NCBI GenBank assembly: GCA_021323495.1 | Contig: JAJQJO010000181.1 | Location: 1 to 7,546, forward strand | Length of the DNA stretch: 7,546 nucleotides | DNA from: Cellvibrio sp. | Lineage (GTDB): Bacteria; Pseudomonadota; Gammaproteobacteria; Pseudomonadales; Cellvibrionaceae | Direction: 5' to 3' | In this document: one piece after another, positions 1 to 6,965 of the stretch | How the letters are laid out: each line of letters opens with the position of its first letter | How positions within the stretch are numbered: position 1 is the stretch's first letter | Made by a program: the position numbers and the translations under genes | The notes under the pieces: model-generated | What the model saw: only the letters and a program-made list of their open reading frames with translations | Told to the model about the DNA's origin: nothing | Database searches by the model: none

Positions 1-66
1 CGGGAACAAAATTAACGCGTGAGTACCCGGGACCTTAACGTCGGCATCCGGTTATCAGCCGGACTC

Positions 67-1200
67 TCATTTTCCACAGGAAAATTGATTAGTGTCCGTT
101 GAGGAAAGCCGTGCGGGCTTGAGCAAGAAAGTGCGATACCGACGGTCGCGCGTATCAAAGCCAAATGCCGTTATCCATCCCGCATCGTTAATTGTCCGCC
201 CGTAGAGCATATGCAGATACTGATCATCAGGTTCGTCGCGGATGAGTAGCTCGTTCAGATTGTGAATCTGGCCCTCTGAGTCCCAGATAACGGCCTCCCC
301 ACCACTCGGGCCGGTGCCGTTTCCAACGATCTGCCGGTGATTGTTGATGGCGTAAGCATGACTGAGCACGATGCCGCCGGGCAGGTCACCAAGGTCCAGG
401 GTTCCCGTCTCCTCGCTCCAGAAGATCGCATGCTGACTGCCATAAGAGCTGCTGGTACCCACGACGTCGCCGTGATCGTTGATGGCTGAAGGGACACTGG
501 CCCCGCCGCCCATCACCCCCTCAATCGCGCGGAGGCCAGTTTCACGATCCCAAATGTAACCGCGGACTTCGTCCGGCGTGTTGTTGGCGCCAATGACCTG
601 CCCGGCCTCATTCATAGCATAGGGCTGACCTCCTGTGCTGTCTGGAAACTCGGGGATGACGGTTACACGAGAGTGGCGGTCCCAGATGACGGAGCGTTCA
701 CCCACGGCCGACGCATCCGGGTAAGGTCCGCTGATGCCTGCCACCTCACCGCGATTGTTAATGTCGACTGCAACACTATTTTCATCTCCAGGCGCGGGCT
801 CCAGGAATCGTAAACCTTTGCCGCGTTTCCAGATAACTGCCCGAAGAAACGCACCGTCCGGTCCTATACTTCGAGTACCGACGATCTGCCCTCGATCATT
901 GAAAGCTGCGCCGGCACGTGCCGGGACTTCCAGTTCGTGCGCGAGCTCATCAATAAATTTATACCCACGTTTCCGGTCCCACAAAAATACCTCAACTCCC
1001 TCACCCAGGTAACCCCAACCCAGCGCTTGACCACGTCGGTTCAGATCGACAATTTGAACATAATCCAACCCGCTATCAACACCAAGCACAGCGGTGCAAT
1101 AGCGTGTAATGTCCGGAGGGGTAGCGCGATCGACTTCGCTCGCAACTGCGGAAGTCGTGATCAATAAACCAATCAGTAAGAATTCGATAACGGGTCGCAT
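67..1200 (-). CDS. Exported HAF-repeat protein, predicted seven-bladed beta-propeller
   Basis: The 377-residue protein starts with a signal peptide: MRP, a hydrophobic stretch at about residues 4-19, and likely cleavage after AVA near residue 20. The mature part is built from seven repeats of about 47 residues, each with a core like AINDHGDVVG (near residues 51, 98, 145, 194, 238, 283 and 335) followed about 20 residues later by a strand such as VIWDRETG. LGDLPGG at 269-275 is also typical of the HAF extracellular-repeat family. Seven such units suggest a closed beta-propeller, which is inference. The only two cysteines are C35 and C375, near the two ends, and could form a disulfide closing the ring. 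The start is well supported by an AAGGAG six bases upstream. The molecular function of HAF proteins is not established and no catalytic motif is visible. The gene is GC-rich (35 of 60 bases at 301-360, 42 of 60 at 481-540), unlike the operon to its right. Confidence 0.9.
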   Translation of the reverse strand: MRPVIEFLLIGLLITTSAVASEVDRATPPDITRYCTAVLGVDSGLDYVQIVDLNRRGQALGWGYLGEGVEVFLWDRKRGYKFIDELAHELEVPARAGAAFNDRGQIVGTRSIGPDGAFLRAVIWKRGKGLRFLEPAPGDENSVAVDINNRGEVAGISGPYPDASAVGERSVIWDRHSRVTVIPEFPDSTGGQPYAMNEAGQVIGANNTPDEVRGYIWDRETGLRAIEGVMGGGASVPSAINDHGDVVGTSSSYGSQHAIFWSEETGTLDLGDLPGGIVLSHAYAINNHRQIVGNGTGPSGGEAVIWDSEGQIHNLNELLIRDEPDDQYLHMLYGRTINDAGWITAFGFDTRDRRYRTFLLKPARLSSTDTNQFSCGK

Positions 1201-1206
1201 AATTGT

Positions 1207-1212
1207 CTCCTT
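1207..1212 (-). promoter_or_regulatory. Strong ribosome binding site of the HAF-repeat gene
   Basis: AAGGAG on the minus strand lies six bases before the ATG at 1200. This is close to the ideal anti-Shine-Dalgarno match and spacing, and it fixes the start that yields the signal peptide. Confidence 0.85.
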
Positions 1213-1248
1213 ATTAAGAACGTGCTCATAAGATCAGTTAGGACTACC

Positions 1249-1263
1249 AGCCCGCTTCGGGCT
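1249..1263. repeat. Short GC-rich stem-loop in the leader of the HAF gene
   Basis: AGCCCG and CGGGCT form a perfect 6-bp stem with a 3-base loop, about 50 bases upstream of the HAF start codon. Neither strand has a T run after it, so it does not look like an intrinsic terminator. It could be a leader hairpin of the HAF mRNA or a fragment of a dispersed intergenic repeat. Confidence 0.4.
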
Positions 1264-1409
1264 CATTCGAGCTCTGCAGACTAGTGTTGGTGAAATTGAT
1301 TCAGGAATACTGCGGTGTGGCATTAAAACTGCTGGCGAAAAATCACAGCGAAATTGATTAGCGTAAAAGACTTGAAATAAATGAATTGAAAAGCGCCATC
1401 CGTAAGCTC

Positions 1410-1437
1410 GTAACAAATATTTTTGCGCCAATGTTAC
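1410..1437. repeat. Inverted 6-mers GTAACA/TGTTAC spaced by 16 bp
   Basis: The arms at 1410-1415 and 1432-1437 are exact inverted copies around an AT-rich centre, about 210 bp upstream of the HAF start. Two-fold symmetry with about two helical turns between arm centres is compatible with a dimeric regulator site. Six-base arms also arise by chance, so this is only a candidate. Confidence 0.2.
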
Positions 1438-1608
1438 TAATACTGAATCCTATCAAAATCGATTGCGATCGCATCTAGCAAAGCACAGCTTTTAGAGTTT
1501 GGCAAGAAAGTGACGGCGCCAGGTTTTCCAAAACGAAGCCCCTCCTTTTTATTAGAAATAATCGGTCCTGTTTGTTCCAAACTTCAGGAGGCAGATGACC
1601 TGTCTTTG

Positions 1609-1657
1609 TTTTCCCTGAAATCTTAAAATTTTAATATCAGTTCTGCATTCGGGAAAA
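1609..1657. repeat. Nested inverted repeats after the kinase gene, possible weak transcript end
   Basis: TTTTCCC (1609-1615) and GGGAAAA (1651-1657) are inverted copies 35 bases apart. Between them lies the perfect 12-bp palindrome TTAAAATTTTAA (1623-1634). The structure begins 8 bases after the kinase stop codon. It is AT-rich and not a classic GC-stem terminator. It may mark the 3' end of the operon transcript, but the evidence is weak. Confidence 0.25.
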
Positions 1658-1664
1658 GCGCACG

Positions 1665-2996
1665 TTAAAAAACTTCAAGCGCATTTGGCAGCAAGATCCG
1701 CACGCAGGTCCCACCGCCCTTCCGGTTTTCCAAAGAGATGTGCCCGCCGTGAGCATCTACTATTTCGCGACAAAGAGACAAACCTATCCCACTGCCAGAT
1801 TGTTTGGTTGTATAAAAGGGTAGCAACGCATTTTCCATAATGCTGGCAGACATACCGGTGCCTCGATCCAAAACCTGAAGCACACTGCATTGACTGTTTT
1901 GTTCTACCGTCAAACATATCTGATTTACAGCTGAACCGGATTCATGAGCGTTTTTTAGTAAATTGGTAATCACTTGCTGGATCTGCACCGGGTCGAAATA
2001 TCCCGGGCTCGCGGGAACATCTCCGTCAAAGGAAAACTCCAACGCGATGGACATTTTTTTTATAAACTCCGACCAATCAACTATTTTCTTTTCGGGCACT
2101 GGCAGTTTGGCAATTCGCGCATAACCATCGATGAAATGTTTAAGGTGCTGGGCACGCTCCCCGATAGTTTCGAAAACCACGCTTAACTGGTCGTATTTTT
2201 CCAGCTCAACCAGTAGCTTCCCGGAATGCGCCATTGAGGAGATAGGCGCTAACGAATTATTGAGTTCATGGGTAATAGTGCGAATCACTTTTTTCCATAT
2301 CATCGCCTCCTGCCGATGAAGTTCGAGCGTCATTCTTTTGAGCAGCAATACCTCATGCTTGCGCGCGTTGAGAATAAAACGCCCGGTGGTGATGTGATAA
2401 AGCTCATCGCCTGAATTCTCCCTGACTCTAAATAAACCATCTTTCCTTTGAGAGATAACGTCTCTCAGTAAATCGGATGTTGCCTTAATAGCGTCTGAAA
2501 AGTACATGCCATTAATCGGCTTACCGGCATTGAGAATATCTTTTGCAAAACCATTTGAATAAATAACCCGGTCGTCTTGATCGATGAGAACAACGCCCAT
2601 ATTAGAATATTGAATAACCATATCCAACAGTAATTCGCGCTGATAAACGTGCTGACGTTCATTGCGCAGTTTTTCCGAAAGCTGATTAAACGTGTCGATG
2701 ATTTCATTTAGCTCGTCTTTCCCTACATTCGCGATACTTACACTGAAGTCGCTATCCATCAGGTTCAGCATGCCATTCCGGATGGCTTCAATCTTGTTTT
2801 TTTGATTTTGCACCAATTTACGCAGCAGGCAAATTGCGACCACCAGTGCGATTGGCAGAGCGACAATCAACGCTGTTAATAACTCGTTAATGAATAACGA
2901 AAACAGAACAAGGATTCCCAAGCCAGTGGTGACCGAGAGAGCGACTATAGCGCTGAGTTTTCCTTCGAGAGAGAATTTTCTATTGGAAGTATTCAA
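1665..2996 (-). CDS. NtrY-like membrane sensor histidine kinase with a minimal periplasmic loop
   Basis: From the TTG at 2996 the protein has 443 residues. Two membrane helices (about 16-36 and 39-58) are joined by only two to five residues. Then come a HAMP-like linker (59-115), a PAS-type segment (about 120-225, with GVVLIDQDDRVIYSN) and a complete kinase core: H box THELNNSLAPI with phospho-accepting H243, N box LLKNAHES with N349, G1 box DRGTGM at 377-382, and G2 box GSGIGLSL at 401-408. It should autophosphorylate and pass phosphate to D58 of the regulator encoded just upstream. The frame is open to a GTG at 3071, but that start would overlap the regulator by 92 bases and add a non-conserved-looking tail. 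The TTG start gives a 17-base overlap and places the first helix near the N terminus. Its ribosome binding site is weak, suggesting translational coupling. The stimulus is unknown; the lack of a periplasmic domain argues for sensing in the membrane, via the PAS segment, or via the transporter. Confidence 0.9.
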   Translation of the reverse strand: MNTSNRKFSLEGKLSAIVALSVTTGLGILVLFSLFINELLTALIVALPIALVVAICLLRKLVQNQKNKIEAIRNGMLNLMDSDFSVSIANVGKDELNEIIDTFNQLSEKLRNERQHVYQRELLLDMVIQYSNMGVVLIDQDDRVIYSNGFAKDILNAGKPINGMYFSDAIKATSDLLRDVISQRKDGLFRVRENSGDELYHITTGRFILNARKHEVLLLKRMTLELHRQEAMIWKKVIRTITHELNNSLAPISSMAHSGKLLVELEKYDQLSVVFETIGERAQHLKHFIDGYARIAKLPVPEKKIVDWSEFIKKMSIALEFSFDGDVPASPGYFDPVQIQQVITNLLKNAHESGSAVNQICLTVEQNSQCSVLQVLDRGTGMSASIMENALLPFYTTKQSGSGIGLSLCREIVDAHGGHISLENRKGGGTCVRILLPNALEVF

Positions 2997-4347
2997 TCTT
3001 ATATTTTTCCAAGCGACGGTAGAGAGCTTGCCGTGAAAGACCCAGCTGTCTTGCTGCCTGTGCAACAACACCCTGATTTTGTTTTAGTACCATTTCAATG
3101 ACTTCGCGTGAGGGTTCTGCGATCACGGGTTTGTAACTATCAATCATGGTTTCATCAATCGGTAAACCAAAGTCTTTGAGTTGCAGCTTTCCTCCCTCAT
3201 TCAATATCAGTGCTCGCTGGCAGGCGTTTTCCAATTCACGTACGTTTCCCGGCCATGGATAACATTGCAGCGCTTGTAAGACTGAAAGTTCCAGTTGCGC
3301 CTGCCCGGCAAGAAAATGGTGTAGGAGCGGTAAGATATCTTCCTTACGATCTTCCAAAGGGGGAATTTTTAATTCAAATACATTCAGGCGATAAAACAAA
3401 TCTTCCCGAAATTCACCGTTTTTGATAGCGCGTTCCAGATTGGTGTTAGTAGCGCTGACAACCCGCACATTGCAGTGACGGGTTTCGCTCGAACCCAGTC
3501 GCTCATATTCTCCGGATTGTAAAACCCGCAATAATTTTGCCTGGCCAGTTGCTGACAAGTTGCCCAACTCATCGAGAAATAAGGTACCGCCATCTGCTGC
3601 CTCAAAGCGACCGATACGCCGTTTGCTGATGCCGGTATACGCACCCGCTTCAGCACCAAACAACTCTGCCTCTATCAATTCTTGTGGTAAAGCACCGACA
3701 TTAACGCATACAAATGGACCAGTATTGACGCGCGAATTTGCTTGAATAATTTGCGCTACTTTTTCTTTTCCTGAACCATTGGGGCCAGTGATAAGTACCG
3801 GTGCATCCGAGCGGGCAATTTTTACTGCAAGGCTGACTAACGCATGCATCGACGCACTTTGGTAGATGAGTCCACAAAGATTCGCTGCTTCTAACAACCG
3901 CGCTTTTTCTGCGAGTAATGTCTGTGCTTGCAGTCGCTGCTGATGTTGTAAGTCTCCCAGCTCCAATAAATTCTTGATCGTTGTGACTAACTTGATATCG
4001 TCCCAAGGCTTGGCAACATAATCCGCTGCGCCGCTTTTAACCAACTCTATCGCGTTTTCCAGTTGCGTCCATGCGGTGATTAAAATAATGGGGATATCAG
4101 GTCGCACTTGCCTGAGTTTATAGAACAGCGCTTTGCCTTCCTGACCCGACGTTGTGTCCTCGGAAAAATTCATATCCTGTACCACTAAAGCAATACTGCC
4201 ATCCTCCTCCAAACGCCTGGTTGCCGCTTGTGGTGTCAGCGCAATTTCCGCTGCAATATCATGCACATCAAGCAGCAGATGTAGTGCTTTTCCGACCGCG
4301 GGATTGTCATCAACAATGAGAATTTTTTGAGCGGATTCTTTAGGCAT
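2980..4347 (-). CDS. NtrC-family sigma-54-dependent response regulator
   Basis: This 455-residue activator has the full three-domain layout. The receiver domain (about 7-125) has the acidic pair D13/D14, phospho-acceptor D58, T91 and K113. The AAA+ sigma-54 interaction domain (about 160-380) shows Walker A GPNGSGKE (188-195), sigma-54 contact loop GAYTGI (235-240), Walker B GGTLFLDE (253-260), arginine-finger region FREDLFYRLN (313-322) and PWPGNVRELEN (364-374). A Fis-type helix-turn-helix (about 413-452, AARQLGLSRQALYRRL) ends the protein. Phosphorylated, it should oligomerise on an upstream enhancer and open promoters bound by sigma-54 RNA polymerase. It begins 15 bases after the second permease and its last codons overlap the kinase gene, so the kinase is the likely partner and the transporter operon the likely target. 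The contact loop ends in Ile where Ala is usual. The ATG is preceded only by a weak TAAGA. Confidence 0.95.
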   Translation of the reverse strand: MPKESAQKILIVDDNPAVGKALHLLLDVHDIAAEIALTPQAATRRLEEDGSIALVVQDMNFSEDTTSGQEGKALFYKLRQVRPDIPIILITAWTQLENAIELVKSGAADYVAKPWDDIKLVTTIKNLLELGDLQHQQRLQAQTLLAEKARLLEAANLCGLIYQSASMHALVSLAVKIARSDAPVLITGPNGSGKEKVAQIIQANSRVNTGPFVCVNVGALPQELIEAELFGAEAGAYTGISKRRIGRFEAADGGTLFLDELGNLSATGQAKLLRVLQSGEYERLGSSETRHCNVRVVSATNTNLERAIKNGEFREDLFYRLNVFELKIPPLEDRKEDILPLLHHFLAGQAQLELSVLQALQCYPWPGNVRELENACQRALILNEGGKLQLKDFGLPIDETMIDSYKPVIAEPSREVIEMVLKQNQGVVAQAARQLGLSRQALYRRLEKYKIEYFQ

Positions 4348-4362
4348 AGATCTTACATTTGT

Positions 4363-5568
4363 TTATAGGTTGGATACGGCTTCAACGGGCGAAATCTGCG
4401 TAGCCTTTCGAATTGGTGAGTAGGCTGCCATGATAGTAACCAGCAATAAAAAAAGTATTGTTATCAACACATAGGTTACCGGAAGAATTTCCATACTATG
4501 GGTTCTCGCCATATAGCTACTATTCAGATAAGCGATGATAGTACCAACAACCGCTGAAAACACTACCAAAACGATGTTTTCCACCATGAAATAACGCATA
4601 ACTTCCGCTTTTGTCGATCCGAGAGCGCGACGAATACCAATTTGTTTACGGCGCTGGTTTACCCAGAATGTAGTGAGTCCAAAAATCCCCAGGGCATTTA
4701 CAAAAATCAGCACGAATATGACGAAAGACAGAATTTTGATCATTGCATAATCGCCAGCGTAGGATTCACGCTTTATTTTCTCCATTGATTTTTCATCTCC
4801 GACCAAACGGGTACTATCGATTGAGCGTAGCTTTTCAAGCAGGGAATGCATGATTGCGTCCCGTTGTCCGCTCTCCGTTCGAACAAGATAGTTTATAGCG
4901 TCATCTTTAACAATAACAGGAAGAATGGTAGCGCTAGTTGCGTACTCAGAGTCAGGCCAGGGGCCCATCAAGCGTTCAATAATTCCGACAATAGTCAGTT
5001 GTAAACCTCCCATGTAGACCGTTTTGCCTACAGCAGATTCATCCGGAAACATCTTGTCAGCAATATCTTTGGTAATTATGGCCGCGGTGTGTTTGGGTGC
5101 ATTCTCCCGCCCAAAAAAAATGACTTCATTGGTGTTAAAATTTCGTCCTTCTATCAATGCCAGTCCGAGTGCGGGCAGGCCATGTTCGGTCATCTCATAA
5201 ATCGCAGTGGGAAAATCGGTTAGCTTATCTTCCGGATTTTTGTAGAGTGATGTAGAAGATCCACCACCGGATACGGGTATGCTAGAAATAGGTGTAGCAT
5301 CGATAACACCCTGCGTCGCGCGAATAATGTCCATATCCCTTTTCGCGATCTGCTCCATATCTGCATCAGGTGAATTTTCTCGCATCCATATCTTGAACAT
5401 TCCCGCTTCGATCATTCCGCTGGGCCGCTCAATTTTCGCTATCCGCTCACTGACTACAAATAATGCCGTGCTGACAACAGCAATGGTGAGTGAAAGCTGA
5501 ATCACAATAAGCAAAGGCCCGGTTTTATTTCGCCACAAACTTTTAATAATAGGCATGACATCTAACAT
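4363..5568 (-). CDS. MacB/FtsX-type ABC transporter permease, second subunit
   Basis: The 401-residue protein has the type VII permease layout: a first membrane helix at about 18-41, a large periplasmic domain of the MacB_PCD type (about 42-273), then three helices at about 275-300, 329-350 and 362-383 forming the FtsX domain. The segment RRKQIGIRRALGSTK (306-320), just after the second helix, is the conserved cytoplasmic coupling region that contacts the ATPase. It ends with PIRKATQISPVEAVSN, typical of FtsX-family C termini. It carries no ATPase domain, unlike MacB itself. It is clearly different in sequence from the permease encoded upstream, so a heterodimer like LolC/LolE is likely. AGGA seven bases upstream supports the ATG at 5568; an in-frame ATG at 5556 is a poorer choice. 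The substrate cannot be told; macrolides, peptides, lipoproteins or cell-envelope stressors are all known for this superfamily. The gene contains an 8-A run (5113-5120, plus strand). Confidence 0.94.
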   Translation of the reverse strand: MLDVMPIIKSLWRNKTGPLLIVIQLSLTIAVVSTALFVVSERIAKIERPSGMIEAGMFKIWMRENSPDADMEQIAKRDMDIIRATQGVIDATPISSIPVSGGGSSTSLYKNPEDKLTDFPTAIYEMTEHGLPALGLALIEGRNFNTNEVIFFGRENAPKHTAAIITKDIADKMFPDESAVGKTVYMGGLQLTIVGIIERLMGPWPDSEYATSATILPVIVKDDAINYLVRTESGQRDAIMHSLLEKLRSIDSTRLVGDEKSMEKIKRESYAGDYAMIKILSFVIFVLIFVNALGIFGLTTFWVNQRRKQIGIRRALGSTKAEVMRYFMVENIVLVVFSAVVGTIIAYLNSSYMARTHSMEILPVTYVLITILFLLLVTIMAAYSPIRKATQISPVEAVSNL

Positions 5569-5575
5569 AAAATTA

Positions 5576-5579
5576 TCCT
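5576..5579 (-). promoter_or_regulatory. Ribosome binding site of the second permease
   Basis: AGGA sits seven bases before the ATG at 5568. Its upstream flank touches a perfect stem-loop (5581-5601), so ribosome access could depend on that hairpin. Confidence 0.65.
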
Positions 5580-5580
5580 G

Positions 5581-5601
5581 AAATGGGCCTGGTGCCCATT
5601 T
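5581..5601. repeat. Perfect 8-bp stem-loop between the two permease genes
   Basis: AAATGGGC and GCCCATTT are exact inverted copies around a 5-base loop. In the operon transcript the stem ends one base before CAGGAT, the ribosome binding site of the second permease. The bases after the stem are not a long U run, so full termination is unlikely. Likely roles are partial attenuation, protection of the upstream mRNA segment, or tuning of the subunit ratio. On the other strand the stem is followed by TTTTT, but no gene runs that way here. Confidence 0.6.
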
Positions 5602-5615
5602 TTCATTGATTGGTG

Positions 5616-6929
5616 TTATCGGGTTTTTAAATATTGGGCGGGTACCGCGTGACTAATTCGCCAAGCGGGTAGAAAGCCACTGAACAAAGTGGCCACCAGG
5701 GCGAGTAAAATTGCAGCCGCAACGGTAAACCCGTTAAAGACAGCGACGTTTTCGTAGTTGCTATAAAGTGTGCGCACAGCAGCGAGCCCGCCCAATGAAA
5801 GGAGCAAACCGAGCAACGCCCCCGCAGCGCCAACGATGAATGCTTCTGTTAAGTGTTGGAAAAATATCGAGTGACGAGTCGCGCCGAGCGCCCGTCTAAT
5901 ACCCGCTTCAGGGGCTTTGCGCAGAAATTTCGCGAGCATCAATACTGTGCTGTTGACCAGGCAAATCATAAGAAACACGAAGGAAATCATTAACAATTGT
6001 TTGTCGTCTTTGGACACCACATTATTAATGTTTAGCCATTCTTGCGGCGTATTCAGTTGATATCCAGGAGACCGTTTGAATCGGCCCTGCTCTTTTTGGG
6101 TGGAAATATAGCTTTCCAGAAACTGCGTAAACTCTTGCCGTTTTTCATCTGAATTCAGGCTGACCCAAGCTTGTATCCATACATCTTCACCTTGCAAAAA
6201 ATCCACATGAGTTTTAATTTCTTTATCGGACCAACCCTGAGTATTGCCCCAGCTTTGATAGGGTTTGGCTGCTGAAAAAAAGAATGGGAGGTAGGCATCA
6301 GGTGCTGCTTCAAACGGGCGATTATTCAGGTCGTAAACATTAGGTACCAGCTGCCATCTCTCGCTGACGACACCTGTCACTGTAAATATTTCACCATCCA
6401 GCATGATCGCTTGGCCCAAACTGTTAGCCCCCTTAAAGAACTTATTGTTCAAGCCCTCACTAATCACCACTACATTTTCCGGGCCTTCGTCCGCGTTTTT
6501 ACTCCAGGGGCCACCGAAGATAAATTGCACATTGAACATGCTGAAAAAATCACGCGTAGTCATACGGGTCGCGTAGGCTGAAGGCAGTTCTGTGGATTCA
6601 GGATGTTGGATGGTGACTCCAGCCTTACGCATAACGACAACTTCATCAGCAACATTAGCGTCATACAGCGCCTTGGCATCCTGATAGGTAAGCTGGGGCG
6701 GAATAGCATTGAGGGCAAAGTACTCCCGGTCAGGGTCCCATGCATTAAGTTGTACCGCAAAGAGCCGTTCATTCTTGTGTTCCAGCGGATTACTGGACAC
6801 CACTGAGTGCATGGTCAAAATAGTCAGGTTTGCAGCAATCCCTGTTGCTATAGCAAGCACCATCAGCAGCGACAAGGCCGGGGTTTTACGCAGGCTATAC
6901 AGCGACAATCGCAAATAATATTTCCACAT
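5616..6929 (-). CDS. MacB/FtsX-type ABC transporter permease, first subunit
   Basis: The 437-residue protein opens with WKYYLRLSLYSLRKTPALS, a typical cytoplasmic N terminus of MacB-like permeases. It has a first helix at about 18-41, a large periplasmic domain (about 42-308), and three further helices at about 310-333, 361-386 and 400-420. EAGIRRALGATRHS (341-354) is the ATPase-coupling segment. The protein ends with LPAWRISHAVPAQYLKTR, as expected for the FtsX fold. It follows the ATPase gene by 36 bases and should pair with that ATPase and the second permease to transmit ATP-driven movement to the periplasm. Periplasmic adaptor and outer-membrane channel genes often accompany such systems; none lies in this window, but they could sit upstream of the right edge. 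The start has GGAAG nine bases upstream, followed by an A run that reaches the ATG. Confidence 0.95.
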   Translation of the reverse strand: MWKYYLRLSLYSLRKTPALSLLMVLAIATGIAANLTILTMHSVVSSNPLEHKNERLFAVQLNAWDPDREYFALNAIPPQLTYQDAKALYDANVADEVVVMRKAGVTIQHPESTELPSAYATRMTTRDFFSMFNVQFIFGGPWSKNADEGPENVVVISEGLNNKFFKGANSLGQAIMLDGEIFTVTGVVSERWQLVPNVYDLNNRPFEAAPDAYLPFFFSAAKPYQSWGNTQGWSDKEIKTHVDFLQGEDVWIQAWVSLNSDEKRQEFTQFLESYISTQKEQGRFKRSPGYQLNTPQEWLNINNVVSKDDKQLLMISFVFLMICLVNSTVLMLAKFLRKAPEAGIRRALGATRHSIFFQHLTEAFIVGAAGALLGLLLSLGGLAAVRTLYSNYENVAVFNGFTVAAAILLALVATLFSGFLPAWRISHAVPAQYLKTR

Positions 6930-6938
6930 TTTTTTTCG

Positions 6939-6943
6939 CTTCC
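6939..6943 (-). promoter_or_regulatory. Ribosome binding site of the first permease, partly inside a copied sequence
   Basis: GGAAG lies nine bases before the ATG at 6929. Its GGAA belongs to the 25-bp segment (6940-6964) that repeats part of the ATPase coding sequence, so the translation signal of this gene may derive from a duplication. Confidence 0.5.
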
Positions 6944-6964
6944 ATTTTTGTTAATGTCTTCAAG
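6940..6964. repeat. 25-bp direct repeat, intergenic copy
   Basis: This segment matches 7151-7175 at 24 of 25 positions in the same orientation; the one difference is A versus G at the 14th base on the plus strand. On the coding strand it begins one base after the ATPase stop codon (TAG, 6968-6966) and ends inside the ribosome binding site of the next gene. It could still be read as LEDINKNG, but out of frame with the ATPase. Confidence 0.85.
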
Positions 6965-6965
6965 G

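Larger units (their letters stand above)
1201..1664. other. Intergenic region of 464 bp without a convincing gene
   Basis: This gap separates the kinase stop codon from the HAF-repeat gene. The longest open frame (1234-1431, minus) opens with TTG, lacks a ribosome binding site and resembles nothing I recognise. The gap must hold the end of the operon transcript and probably the promoter of the HAF gene, but I could not find a clear -35/-10 pair, a sigma-54 site, or a GC-rich hairpin followed by a T run on either strand. What can be seen are small dyads: a hairpin at 1249-1263, inverted 6-mers at 1410-1437, the palindrome TGCGATCGCA at 1464-1473, and an AT palindrome nested in a wider inverted repeat at 1609-1657. 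Confidence 0.6.

Noticed and set aside
47..63. TCCGG/CCGGA stem-loop just after the HAF stop codon, as a terminator
   Set aside because: The stem is only 5 bp with a 7-base loop and no T run follows on the minus strand.
81..1364. A shared stretch near 77-96 and 1346-1365 (CACAG, two differing bases, AAATTGATTAG), with AAATTGATT again near 1293
   Set aside because: About 17 of 20 positions match with three differences. A match of this quality between two sites is expected about once by chance in a window this size, and no further structure surrounds the copies.
1234..1431. A 65-codon open frame on the minus strand upstream of the HAF gene
   Set aside because: It opens with TTG, has no ribosome binding site, shows no recognisable domain and overlaps the HAF leader including the hairpin. 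Most likely a chance frame.
1412..1432. Possible sigma-54 promoter (TGGCGC followed by an AT-rich stretch) on the minus strand
   Set aside because: The -12 element TTGC is absent at the required spacing (TATTTG is found instead), so the match is limited to the -24 half.
1464..1473. Palindrome TGCGATCGCA
   Set aside because: It contains GCGATCGC, abundant as HIP1 in cyanobacteria, but a single copy in a window with gammaproteobacterial-type genes has no clear meaning.
1498..1548. A short frame (18 codons, TTG start) after AAGGAGG on the minus strand
   Set aside because: The purine-rich sequence is a good ribosome binding site match, but the start is TTG, the peptide is very short and not recognisable, and nothing else supports translation.
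5113..5120. Run of eight A within the second permease gene as a phase-variation switch
   Set aside because: The run is in frame in an intact gene, and eight bases alone is weak evidence for programmed slippage. Comparable runs occur elsewhere in this AT-rich operon.
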